From the NCBI GenBank assembly GCA_937974465.1, contig CALJWY010000293.1:1-12990 (forward strand): DNA of 12,990 bases. Reading direction: 5' to 3'. The DNA comes from an uncultured Lysobacterales bacterium (GTDB lineage Bacteria; Pseudomonadota; Gammaproteobacteria; Xanthomonadales; SZUA-36). The first letter of the stretch is position 1. Every line of letters begins with the position of its first letter. Made by a program: the position numbers and the translations under genes. Shown piece after piece: positions 1-6,365 of this stretch. The notes beneath the pieces are model-generated. The model ran no database searches. It saw only the letters and a program-made list of their open reading frames with translations, and was not told the origin of the DNA.

Positions 1-705
1 GCCAGTAGTTGGCATTTCCAGACCTGAGGTCAGCGCCAGGTCCCAGCCCCAACCGGAGCCCCAGCGACCATTGAGGGCAGCGCCTGCTTCCCACCAGGTG
101 CTGGGTACAATAATGCTCTCCACATCATTCCGCTCAACACCGTAAAAAGTGGTTGGCTCATGGGTCTCATTGAGTAAACCCACGGGCATCAGGAACAAGC
201 CGGCTTTCGCATAAAGGTCCTGCTTCAGGTCAAATTCGATGAACGCCTGTTCCAGCTCAACTTCGCCGGGTGCACCGTCTCCTGCCAGTGAGTGCTCCAG
301 TTCAAATTCAGAGTAAAAGCGTGTCTTTTCATTGAATTCATGACCGAAAAACAACACGAAACGATGGAAGTCAATCTGATCAAGATCACGGGACGGATCT
401 TTGGCCGAGAGGCTGTTGTAGTGGAGTTCGCCATAGCCGGCGATGGTTGTTTTGCTTTCCCTGGTCTGAGCCATTGAGCCTGATTCGACCACCTCGGCTA
501 CAGCTTCAACTTTCGCATCAGTCTCATTGGATTGGGATTGCGTCTGTGCAAGCTGCTGTCGGAGCTCGTCGATCTGTTGCTGCATGGACTCAAGTTTTGC
601 CAACAGGTCCGCGTTTGTGTCATTTGCAAAAGCGACCGGACTCGCCAGCAGGCACACCAGTGCGGCTGTCGTCAGGGTTCTTGCAAACTTGTTCCTGGAA
701 ATCAT
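1..705 (-). CDS. Outer-membrane porin, phosphate-selective OprO/OprP-like (partial, 3' end beyond left edge)
   Basis: The reading frame is open from an ATG at 705 down to base 1, giving 235 residues with no stop; the C-terminal part lies outside the window. The start is supported by AAAGGAA upstream at good spacing. Residues 1-27 form a Sec signal peptide ending AFA, with predicted cleavage before NDTN. Residues 32-58 are a short Q- and L-rich coiled coil, as in trimeric porins. From about residue 86 there are amphipathic, aromatic-rich beta strands (TTIAGYGELHYNSL, then HRFVLFFGHEF and RFYSEFELEH), followed by a segment with MPVGLLNETHEPTTFYGVER and WWEAGAALNGRWG. These resemble the Porin_O_P family (from memory, no search). 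The protein should be a beta-barrel channel for small solutes or anions; substrate selectivity cannot be read. It is transcribed divergently from the RND pump, with candidate Fur-type and FNR-type sites upstream. Confidence 0.85.
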   Translation of the reverse strand, partial: MISRNKFARTLTTAALVCLLASPVAFANDTNADLLAKLESMQQQIDELRQQLAQTQSQSNETDAKVEAVAEVVESGSMAQTRESKTTIAGYGELHYNSLSAKDPSRDLDQIDFHRFVLFFGHEFNEKTRFYSEFELEHSLAGDGAPGEVELEQAFIEFDLKQDLYAKAGLFLMPVGLLNETHEPTTFYGVERNDVESIIVPSTWWEAGAALNGRWGSGWGWDLALTSGLEMPTTG

Positions 706-746
706 TTTTGTGTTCCTTTGTTCGGGGGTGATTATTCACCGAAGCC

Positions 747-775
747 ATCCTATTGTAAATGAGAATGATTCACAA
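747..775 (-). promoter_or_regulatory. Weak candidate sigma-70 promoter for the porin gene
   Basis: On the minus strand, TTGTGA (770-775, 4/6 to TTGACA) and TAGGAT (747-752, 4/6 to TATAAT) are separated by 17 bases. This would put the transcript start about 35 bases upstream of the porin ATG at 705. The Fur-like site at 760-774 overlaps the -35 box and spacer, as expected for a repressor. Other hexamers in this AT-rich stretch, such as TACAAT at 752-757, are possible, so the exact promoter is uncertain. Confidence 0.25.
760..774 (-). promoter_or_regulatory. Candidate Fur box upstream of the porin gene
   Basis: The plus strand reads TGAGAATGATTCACA. Compared with the 7-1-7 Fur consensus TGATAATNATTATCA, 11 of 14 defined positions match (6/7 left arm, 5/7 right arm). 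It lies 55 bases upstream of the porin ATG and overlaps the candidate promoter, a normal place for iron-dependent repression. Fur boxes are degenerate, so a chance match in AT-rich DNA is possible. Confidence 0.4.
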
Positions 776-803
776 TACGATTTAGTTTTAATCAAAAGAT
801 AAA

Positions 804-817
804 ATGATCCAGGTCAA
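804..817. promoter_or_regulatory. Candidate FNR/ANR-type (Crp-Fnr family) binding site
   Basis: The plus strand reads ATGATCCAGGTCAA, matching TTGAT-N4-ATCAA at 8 of 10 defined positions. Read from the porin side it is TTGACCTGGATCAT. It lies about 100 bases upstream of the porin start. If real, it would link porin expression to oxygen or nitrogen-oxide status. The distance to the TATTGT hexamer (772-777 on the minus strand) is close to, but not exactly, the usual activator spacing. The TTGACC it contains could alternatively be a -35 element. Confidence 0.35.
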
Positions 818-910
818 TTAAATGCCCCAAAATCTGCTTCTTTTGTCCTAAAAAAGCCATCCGGCAGGTTTGCCCAGATCAACCTCATCGCCACGCTTTT
901 GCTATGTTCA

Positions 911-923
911 AACAAAATTTGTT
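911..923. repeat. Short AT palindrome AACAAA-A-TTTGTT
   Basis: This is a perfect inverted repeat of two 6-base arms around one central A, in the middle of the divergent intergenic region. It could be a protein-binding site. At this length and base composition a chance origin is also plausible. Confidence 0.3.
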
Positions 924-1058
924 GCGCCAATAACTTCAAAACACCCGGTCAAACCTTCGTTTTGCCGCCGGCACACAACAGGTCATCGCAACCCATGACT
1001 TTGGTCACAACCAATCAGTAATGCGAGGCTCTAACCTCAGCGACGTTAACTATGCCCG

Positions 1059-1078
1059 TGTAACGTTCGACCGATACA
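1059..1078. promoter_or_regulatory. Imperfect 20-base palindrome, candidate operator of the RND pump
   Basis: The sequence TGTAACGTTCGACCGATACA pairs with its reverse complement at 8 of 10 half-site positions, centred on TCGA with TGTA/TACA ends. It lies 50 bases upstream of the RND permease ATG. Size, symmetry and position resemble operators of TetR-family repressors that commonly control RND pumps. No regulator gene lies in the window, so the binding protein is unknown. Confidence 0.35.
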
Positions 1079-1090
1079 GAGCGTCCAACA

Positions 1091-1132
1091 ATGAAGAACA
1101 TGAATAAACAGGGAGTGGGTCAGAGACCATGA
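1091..1132 (+). CDS. Possible 13-codon leader ORF overlapping the RND permease start
   Basis: The reading frame ATG AAG AAC ATG AAT and so on (MKNMNKQGVGQRP) ends in a TGA at 1130-1132 that overlaps the RND permease ATG (1129-1131) in an ATGA arrangement. That arrangement is typical of translational coupling. The permease's own AGGGAG (1110-1115) is 13 bases from its ATG, longer than usual, which makes coupling attractive. The leader itself lacks a good ribosome binding site, and a 13-codon frame can easily arise by chance. Confidence 0.2.
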   Translation: MKNMNKQGVGQRP

Positions 1133-4100
1133 CTATCACAGAACGAGCAGTGAAGAATCCAGCCGCTATCATGGTTGTCGTGGCCATAGTTACCCTGTTT
1201 GGGTTGTTTAGCCTGAGAGGCTTGCCGGTTCAGTTGTTTCCCGAAATCGATCTCCCCCAAATCAGCGTGTTTGCAGGTTGGCGTGCCGCTTCGCCCAAAG
1301 AGGTGGAGTCGGAAATCCTGGAGCCAATGGAAGAGGTTTTGCAGGGAATGCCGGGCATGGAGGTGATGTCCTCGAACGCATTCAATGGCGGTTCATACAT
1401 CAACATGGAGTTTGTGTTGGGTACCGATATGCAGGCCACCCTGATGGAAGTCATTGCGCGGCTCAACCGGTTGCCTTCGATGCCAGCTGATTCTGATCCA
1501 CCCGTCGTTAACCTGGGTGGTGGCGGTGGCGGCGCCAACCAGGCGCTGAGTTGGTTTTTTGTCCAGCTATTGCCCGGTACCGAGGGCAGTATCGAGGAAT
1601 ACGGCCAGTTCATCATGGATACGGTCAAACCAAGACTGGAATCCATCGATGGTGTTGCCGGCGTAGAGGTTAACGCGGGTGCGCCTGAAGAATTACAGAT
1701 CACCATCGACCCCTACCGGGCCGCGGAATATGGTATCGAACTGGGTTCGGTTGCGGCCCGCACCAGCCGTTCCACCGATGTGTCGGGCGGCTTTGTGGAC
1801 GTTGGCCGGCGCCAATACACACTGCGTTTTGAAGGTCGTTATGATCCTGTACAGTTCAAGGATCTGATCCTGGAATGGCGCGAGGGCAGGCCGATAAGGC
1901 TGGGTGATATCGCTGACGTGCAGGTCGCGCGTGGCAAGAAGCAACAGATCGCCATTCAAAACGGTAACCCGGCCATGAGCCTGAGGGTCGACCGTGCCAA
2001 TGGCGCCAATGTCCTCGGCACCCTGACACTGGTTAAGGAAGCGGTTGCCGAGTTACGTGAAGGGCCGTTAGCGGCTGCCGGGCTGGATATCCAGCAATCA
2101 TTTGATGCTTCGGTGTTTATCAATCGAGCGGTTAGCATGGTCACCAATAACCTGTTACTTGGTGTACTGCTGGCGATTGGTGTGCTGTGGTTATTCCTGC
2201 GAGACGGTCGTGCCACGGTATTAATCGCAACAGCCATTCCGATATCATTGCTATCGACATTTATCGTGCTGGAACTCACCGGCCGCAGCCTGAATGTAAT
2301 TTCTCTGGCGGGGCTGGCCTTTGCTGTTGGCATGGTGCTGGATGCCGCGATCGTGGTGTCGGAAAATATTGTCCGGCTGCGTGAACGGGGTGAAGTTCCT
2401 ACGGTTGCAGCGCTCACGGGAACCGCCCAGGTTAAAGGTGCATTATTGGCCTCAACGGCAACCACCGTGGCGATATTTCTGCCGGTGTTGTTCCTCCAGG
2501 ACGTGGAAGGTCAATTATTTGCAGATCTTGCCCTGACCATATCCATTGCCGTGGTTATTTCTCTCGGTGTCGCCTTGACCATTCTGCCAACCGTGGCCGG
2601 CAGCTGGCTGAAGCCCAAGAAACTTACCAAAGATAGCCGGCAGGGCTGGTCTAAGCTGGCAAACTCTTTAATGAAGGTCAGCGCCACCGGCACGCGTCGC
2701 ATTATTCTGATCACGGGTTTAATTTCTGCACCACTGTTGGTGACCTGGCTGCTGTTTCCCCAACTGGATTATTTACCGCCGGTTAAACGTGATGCCGTAG
2801 ATGCATTCCTGCAATTTCCGCCTGGCAACAATGTAGAAACCAATGAGCGTGAAATCATCAGCAAGCTGGTAGATCGCCTGCAGCCATACATGGATGGCGT
2901 AAAAGAGCCAGCACTGAAGAATTACTACATCCTGACCTGGCCGGGTGGCGGCACCATCGGCGCCAGGGCCCTGGATCAAAGCAGGGTTGACGAATTGCTC
3001 GATGTTGTACGCAACGAGGTCCTGGTTGATATTCCTGATTTCCGGGGGTTTGCAATGCAGGGCAACCTGTTTGGCGGATTCGGTGGCGGTCGTGATATTT
3101 CAATGCATATTCAATCGGCCGATCAGGCCGGCTTGTACGGTGCAGCCGGTGACGCACAGACCAGTCTCAGGGAAACATTCCCCGGCGCCAACGTACAGAC
3201 CTCCCCCTCTATTGAGTTGGCTGAGCCAGAGCTGCGGATCACGCCGGATGACGCCCGTATCAACGAGGTTGGCCTGGATCGACGCGCCGTCGCCTCACTG
3301 GTCCGCACCCTCGGCAATGGCCTGTGGCTGGGCGAGTATTTCAACGGTGAGAGCCGCATGGATATCATCATGCGGGCCGATGGCTGGCAGACCCCCGAAC
3401 AGCTTGTTACCACACCGATCATGACGCCGGGTGGTGAAGTGGTGCCGTTGGGTGAACTGGTTGCAATCGAACGCGCCACCGGACCCGGGCAGATTCGCAG
3501 GGTCAACGGACGGCGGACCGTCAGCGTTAACCTGAGCCCGCCAGAAAACGTTTCGCTGGAAACGGCCGTTGCCCGCATCAAGGCCGATGTTGAACCGGCA
3601 TTGCGTGCGGCCTTGCCCGCCGATGGCGCCATACAATATGGTGGCAGTGCTGACAGTCTCAGGGAAGCCATTGAAACCATGAGCCGGAATTTCATCATGG
3701 CGCTGTTTATCCTGTTCATGCTGATGGCCGGGCTGTTCAGGTCTCTGAAAGACAGTGCGTTGGTGGTCATGACCATTCCGTTGGCCGGTGTCGGGGGTGT
3801 GATCGCCATCCAGACATTAAACCTGTTTACTTTCCAGCCGATGGATTTGTTGACCATGATCGGCTTTATCATCCTGCTGGGCCTGGTGGTAAACAATGCC
3901 ATCCTGCTGGTTGACCAGACGCGCCAGGCGGAGCGTAGCGGTATGGAACGCAATGCGGCCGTGGAAAAAGCACTGCGGGTGCGTTTACGGCCCATATTTA
4001 TGAGCACACTGACCAGTATTTTCGGTATGTTGCCGCTATTGCTGATACCCGGTGAAGGCAGTGTTATTTACCGTGGTCTGGCCGCCTCGATCGTTGGCGG

Positions 4101-4227
4101 CATGGCCTGCAGCCTGGTTTTCACTCTCCTGCTTTTGCCTTGCATGCTGCGGCTTGGCAAAGCGAAAGAAATTGACATTCCTGCAACGGATATTCCCGGC
4201 AAACCCGCCTTGGAATCCGTCGCCTGA
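1129..4227 (+). CDS. RND efflux pump inner-membrane permease (AcrB/MdtB superfamily)
   Basis: At 1032 residues this is the usual length for the AcrB/ACR_tran family, a proton-driven trimeric exporter of the inner membrane. TM1 is about residues 12-30, followed by GLPVQLFPEIDLPQI, typical of RND N-termini. The first periplasmic domain covers about 34-335. TM helices 2-6 lie at about 338-490, TM7 at about 523-543, the second periplasmic domain at about 545-850, and TM8-12 at about 854-1008. TM4 carries GMVLDAAIVVSEN (401-413): one Asp (D405) where AcrB has DD. TM10 carries GLVVNNAILLVDQ (918-930): Asn where AcrB has its key Lys. A six-Gly loop (about 130-135) and GGFGGG (649-654) are periplasmic. 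The start at 1129 fits the family N-terminus although AGGGAG is 13 bases upstream. The adaptor gene follows after 15 bases; no outer-membrane channel gene is present. Substrate unknown. Confidence 0.95.
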   Translation: MTITERAVKNPAAIMVVVAIVTLFGLFSLRGLPVQLFPEIDLPQISVFAGWRAASPKEVESEILEPMEEVLQGMPGMEVMSSNAFNGGSYINMEFVLGTDMQATLMEVIARLNRLPSMPADSDPPVVNLGGGGGGANQALSWFFVQLLPGTEGSIEEYGQFIMDTVKPRLESIDGVAGVEVNAGAPEELQITIDPYRAAEYGIELGSVAARTSRSTDVSGGFVDVGRRQYTLRFEGRYDPVQFKDLILEWREGRPIRLGDIADVQVARGKKQQIAIQNGNPAMSLRVDRANGANVLGTLTLVKEAVAELREGPLAAAGLDIQQSFDASVFINRAVSMVTNNLLLGVLLAIGVLWLFLRDGRATVLIATAIPISLLSTFIVLELTGRSLNVISLAGLAFAVGMVLDAAIVVSENIVRLRERGEVPTVAALTGTAQVKGALLASTATTVAIFLPVLFLQDVEGQLFADLALTISIAVVISLGVALTILPTVAGSWLKPKKLTKDSRQGWSKLANSLMKVSATGTRRIILITGLISAPLLVTWLLFPQLDYLPPVKRDAVDAFLQFPPGNNVETNEREIISKLVDRLQPYMDGVKEPALKNYYILTWPGGGTIGARALDQSRVDELLDVVRNEVLVDIPDFRGFAMQGNLFGGFGGGRDISMHIQSADQAGLYGAAGDAQTSLRETFPGANVQTSPSIELAEPELRITPDDARINEVGLDRRAVASLVRTLGNGLWLGEYFNGESRMDIIMRADGWQTPEQLVTTPIMTPGGEVVPLGELVAIERATGPGQIRRVNGRRTVSVNLSPPENVSLETAVARIKADVEPALRAALPADGAIQYGGSADSLREAIETMSRNFIMALFILFMLMAGLFRSLKDSALVVMTIPLAGVGGVIAIQTLNLFTFQPMDLLTMIGFIILLGLVVNNAILLVDQTRQAERSGMERNAAVEKALRVRLRPIFMSTLTSIFGMLPLLLIPGEGSVIYRGLAASIVGGMACSLVFTLLLLPCMLRLGKAKEIDIPATDIPGKPALESVA

Positions 4228-4242
4228 TCGAGGATACACATC

Positions 4243-5292
4243 ATGAACGTCTACACACGAATTGCTATTTTGACCTGTTTATTACCAGCCATATCCTGGG
4301 CCCAGGACGCCGAACAACAGGCACCTGCCGCGCCGGTGATGGTTGAACAGGCTCAGCGGGATACTTTTTCGGCCACCCTGTGGGTATCCGGTACCGTGAT
4401 TAGCCAGAATGATGCCCGCATTGCTGCAGAAACAGATGGCCGTATCACCTGGGTAGCCGATGTTGGTTCGCGTATCGAAAAAGGCCAGGCCATTGCCCGT
4501 ATCGACGCCAACGACCTGCGTCTTGAACTTGCCGACAGTGAAGCACGCCTCGACAGCCTGAAATCGCAACTTAAATATCGTGACAGTAGCCTGCAGCGGT
4601 TCAAGAAACTCGCCGCCAGTAATAACGCAGCAGCGACACAACTGGATGAAGCGCAATCGCAGCTGGATATGACTCGCCAGGACATCAAGCGGGCGGAGGT
4701 TTCCATCGCGCAGATCAAGCGCCGTATCAACCAGACTGAAGTGCTGGCGCCGTTCCCGGGTGTAGTGGCGGAACGATTGGTGCAGATGGGTGAATTTGTT
4801 AACCGCGGCGCACAGGTTGCGCGCCTGGTGGATACCGAGCACCGCGAAATACGTGCCCAGGCGCCACTCTCCGTGGCGGGCTGGATTAGCGAAGGTATGC
4901 AGGTATCTGTTGAGCACAAGCAGCTTGAGTCCCTGAGCCCGGTCAGCTATGTCATACCGGTGGGTGATGAGCGTTCGAGGATGTTCGAAATCCGCATTGC
5001 CGCCAACAACCCGGCATGGATCATTGGCAGCCCGGTGCGCGTGGCCTTACCCAACAGTGAGCCCAGGGAACTGGTCGCGATTCCGCGAGATGGCCTGGTG
5101 TTGCGTGGGTCCAATATTTTTGTCATGCGGGTCAACCAGGACAACACGGTTGAAAAAGTGATGGTCGAGACCGGTATCGGCCTGGGTGGCTTTGTGGAGG
5201 TCATCGGCAATGTTGACCAGGGTGACCGTATCGTGACCAGGGGCGGTGAACGCCTGCAGCCGGGACAAGCTGTTACCATCGCTGAAAGTTAG
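4243..5292 (+). CDS. RND periplasmic adaptor (membrane fusion protein, HlyD/AcrA superfamily)
   Basis: This 349-residue protein should bridge the upstream RND permease to an outer-membrane channel. Residues 1-20 are a Sec signal peptide (hydrophobic core, then SWA before QDAE). There is no lipobox cysteine at the cleavage site, so unlike AcrA it is probably not a lipoprotein. Half-lipoyl segments are near 58-90 (RIAAETDGRITWVADVGSRI, then KGQAIARID) and 165-197 (EVLAPFPGVVAERL, then FVNRGAQVARLVD). They flank a short alpha-helical hairpin at about 91-162. Beta-barrel and membrane-proximal regions follow (about 200-349), with GDRIVTRGGERLQPGQAV near the end as in this family. GAGGA (4230-4234) is 8 bases before the ATG, and the 15-base gap from the permease means a shared operon. 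Permease-before-adaptor is the reverse of acrAB order. Confidence 0.93.
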   Translation: MNVYTRIAILTCLLPAISWAQDAEQQAPAAPVMVEQAQRDTFSATLWVSGTVISQNDARIAAETDGRITWVADVGSRIEKGQAIARIDANDLRLELADSEARLDSLKSQLKYRDSSLQRFKKLAASNNAAATQLDEAQSQLDMTRQDIKRAEVSIAQIKRRINQTEVLAPFPGVVAERLVQMGEFVNRGAQVARLVDTEHREIRAQAPLSVAGWISEGMQVSVEHKQLESLSPVSYVIPVGDERSRMFEIRIAANNPAWIIGSPVRVALPNSEPRELVAIPRDGLVLRGSNIFVMRVNQDNTVEKVMVETGIGLGGFVEVIGNVDQGDRIVTRGGERLQPGQAVTIAES

Positions 5293-5320
5293 CCCGGCGG
5301 GCAGGGTCTTTGATCGGCTG

Positions 5321-5349
5321 TTTAAATCCTGCACCAATAACCGCATAAT
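5321..5349 (+). promoter_or_regulatory. Candidate promoter for the radical SAM gene
   Basis: TTTAAA (5321-5326, 4/6 to TTGACA) and CATAAT (5344-5349, 5/6 to TATAAT) are separated by 17 bases. A transcript from here would begin about 6-7 bases after 5349, at or next to the ATG at 5356, producing a leaderless or nearly leaderless mRNA. The evidence is sequence match only. Confidence 0.35.
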
Positions 5350-5351
5350 CA

Positions 5352-5370
5352 GGGAATGATGCATCTTCCC
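5352..5370 (+). repeat. Inverted repeat covering the start codons of the radical SAM gene
   Basis: GGGAA-T-GATG is followed directly by CATC-TTCCC. The two arms are complementary over nine base pairs apart from one extra T (5357). In RNA this could fold as a small hairpin enclosing both candidate ATGs (5356 and 5359) and the AGGGA Shine-Dalgarno-like motif (5351-5355). In DNA it could be a dyad binding site at the transcript start. Confidence 0.4.
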
Positions 5371-6246
5371 TATGTAGAGCCGGTTTTTCGACCGCCTTCC
5401 GAGGCCTACAGCCTGATTTTGCAGGTCACCAACGGTTGTAGCTGGAATAACTGCACGTTTTGCGAAATGTACACCCAGCCGCAGAAACAGTTCCGCTTCA
5501 AATCACAGGAAGATATAGAAAAAGAACTCGCCGCAGTGGTCTCTTCCGGTGCACCGGTACGGCGTATTTTCCTGGCCGATGGCGATGCCATGACACTGTC
5601 GTTCCGGCGCTTGAAGCTGATCATGCAGGCCATCAATCGCTATTTTCCCGATATCCAGCGCGTCTCATCCTATTGTCTGCCGCGTAACCTTAAGAACAAA
5701 ACGGTTGCCGAACTGGCCGAGTTAAACGCCCTGGGTCTAAGCCTTTTTTATGTTGGCTGTGAATCGGGTGATGACCTGGTGCTGGAACGGGTTAACAAGG
5801 GTGAGAACTTCGATACCTCACTGGCCGCGCTGCAAAAGATCAAGGCGGCAGGCGCAAAGAGCTCGGTGATGATCCTCAATGGCATGGGCGGCAAAAAGTA
5901 CAGTGAGCAACACGCGGTCAACTCCGCCAGGCTGATGAGCGCCGCCCAACCCGAATACCTGGCGACACTGGTGGTCAGCTTCCCAACCGGTGTGGAGCGT
6001 TATCAACAAGGTTTTGGTGGCGAATTCGAACCCCTTGACCAGGCCGGTCTGTTTCAGGAAATGTATTGGTTGCTGGATAACCTGGAACTGGAAAAGACCA
6101 TCTTCAGAAGTGACCATGCTTCCAATTACCTGGTGCTTAAAGGTGTTCTGGGCAAGGATAAACCACGTTTGCTTGCAACGGTAAAAGCGGCCCTTGATCA
6201 ACCGGGCTCAGTTCGTCTTCGGCAGGAGTGGATGCGCGGTTTGTAG
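5356..6246 (+). CDS. Radical SAM protein with CX4CX2C cluster motif, uncharacterised
   Basis: This 296-residue protein has NGCSWNNCTFCEMY at 26-39. The cysteines C28, C33 and C36 form a CX4CX2C motif instead of canonical CX3CX2C; they should bind the [4Fe-4S] cluster that cleaves S-adenosylmethionine, with the aromatic residue before the last Cys as usual. FLADGDAM (72-79) fits the second beta strand, and GCESGDD (134-140) fits the SAM-binding strand-4 region. A conserved-looking C-terminal stretch RSDHASNYLVLKG (251-263) resembles other members of this uncharacterised group (COG1032-like, from memory). Substrate and reaction are unknown; there is no TM segment or signal peptide, so it is cytoplasmic. 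It starts 63 bases after the adaptor gene with no clear terminator between, so readthrough is possible. The start is ambiguous: AGGGA touches ATG 5356 and is only 3 bases from ATG 5359. Confidence 0.88.
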   Translation: MMHLPYVEPVFRPPSEAYSLILQVTNGCSWNNCTFCEMYTQPQKQFRFKSQEDIEKELAAVVSSGAPVRRIFLADGDAMTLSFRRLKLIMQAINRYFPDIQRVSSYCLPRNLKNKTVAELAELNALGLSLFYVGCESGDDLVLERVNKGENFDTSLAALQKIKAAGAKSSVMILNGMGGKKYSEQHAVNSARLMSAAQPEYLATLVVSFPTGVERYQQGFGGEFEPLDQAGLFQEMYWLLDNLELEKTIFRSDHASNYLVLKGVLGKDKPRLLATVKAALDQPGSVRLRQEWMRGL

Positions 6247-6365
6247 TCTCATTTCAAATGTTGCCTCAAGGTGCGATTAGTCCGCAACAGGCGTAAGATG
6301 TTCATGAGCAACGCGACAAATCTCTTGGCAAAAATACATATTGTCTTTCGGAAGGAGTACACACT

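Larger units (their letters stand above)
706..1128. other. Divergent intergenic region between porin and RND pump
   Basis: These 423 bases separate the porin (minus) from the RND permease (plus). No convincing protein gene lies here apart from a possible 13-codon leader at 1091-1132. The stretch at about 750-840 is AT-rich and looks like the porin promoter region. Possible regulatory elements are listed separately: a Fur-like site (760-774), an FNR/ANR-like site (804-817), a small AT palindrome (911-923) and a 20-base imperfect palindrome (1059-1078). Repeated GTCA/TGAC elements occur at 982-1008 (GTCAT, eight bases, ATGAC, then GGTCAC), but I cannot assign them. No clear sigma-70 promoter for the RND genes could be picked. 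Confidence 0.7.

Noticed and set aside
447..802. Several plus-strand open frames of 76-94 codons over the porin start
   Set aside because: They run antisense to the signal peptide and coiled coil of the porin and have no good ribosome binding site or family likeness.
1516..1536. GGTGGCGGTGGCGGC-type run in the RND permease gene as a possible repeat element
   Set aside because: It is in frame and simply encodes the poly-glycine loop of the periplasmic domain.
3123..4007. 294-codon open frame on the minus strand inside the RND permease gene
   Set aside because: It lies wholly opposite a well-supported permease frame, and its translation is low-complexity (rich in S, R, M and T) with no recognisable domain; it is a codon-usage shadow.
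4282..4917. Long open frames on the minus strand opposite the RND adaptor
   Set aside because: They are antisense shadows of the adaptor gene; the adaptor frame has signal peptide, lipoyl and coiled-coil features, the antisense frames have none.
5292..5302. GCCC-GGC-GGGC hairpin just after the RND adaptor stop
   Set aside because: The stem is only 4 base pairs with no T-run behind it, so it is too weak to call a terminator; the operon end stays undefined here.
6247..6365. Possible promoter for the DUF3604 gene
   Set aside because: Hexamers such as TACATA (6335-6340) and TATTGT (6339-6344) exist, but none has a reasonable -35 partner at 16-18 bases. Only the ribosome binding site is clear.
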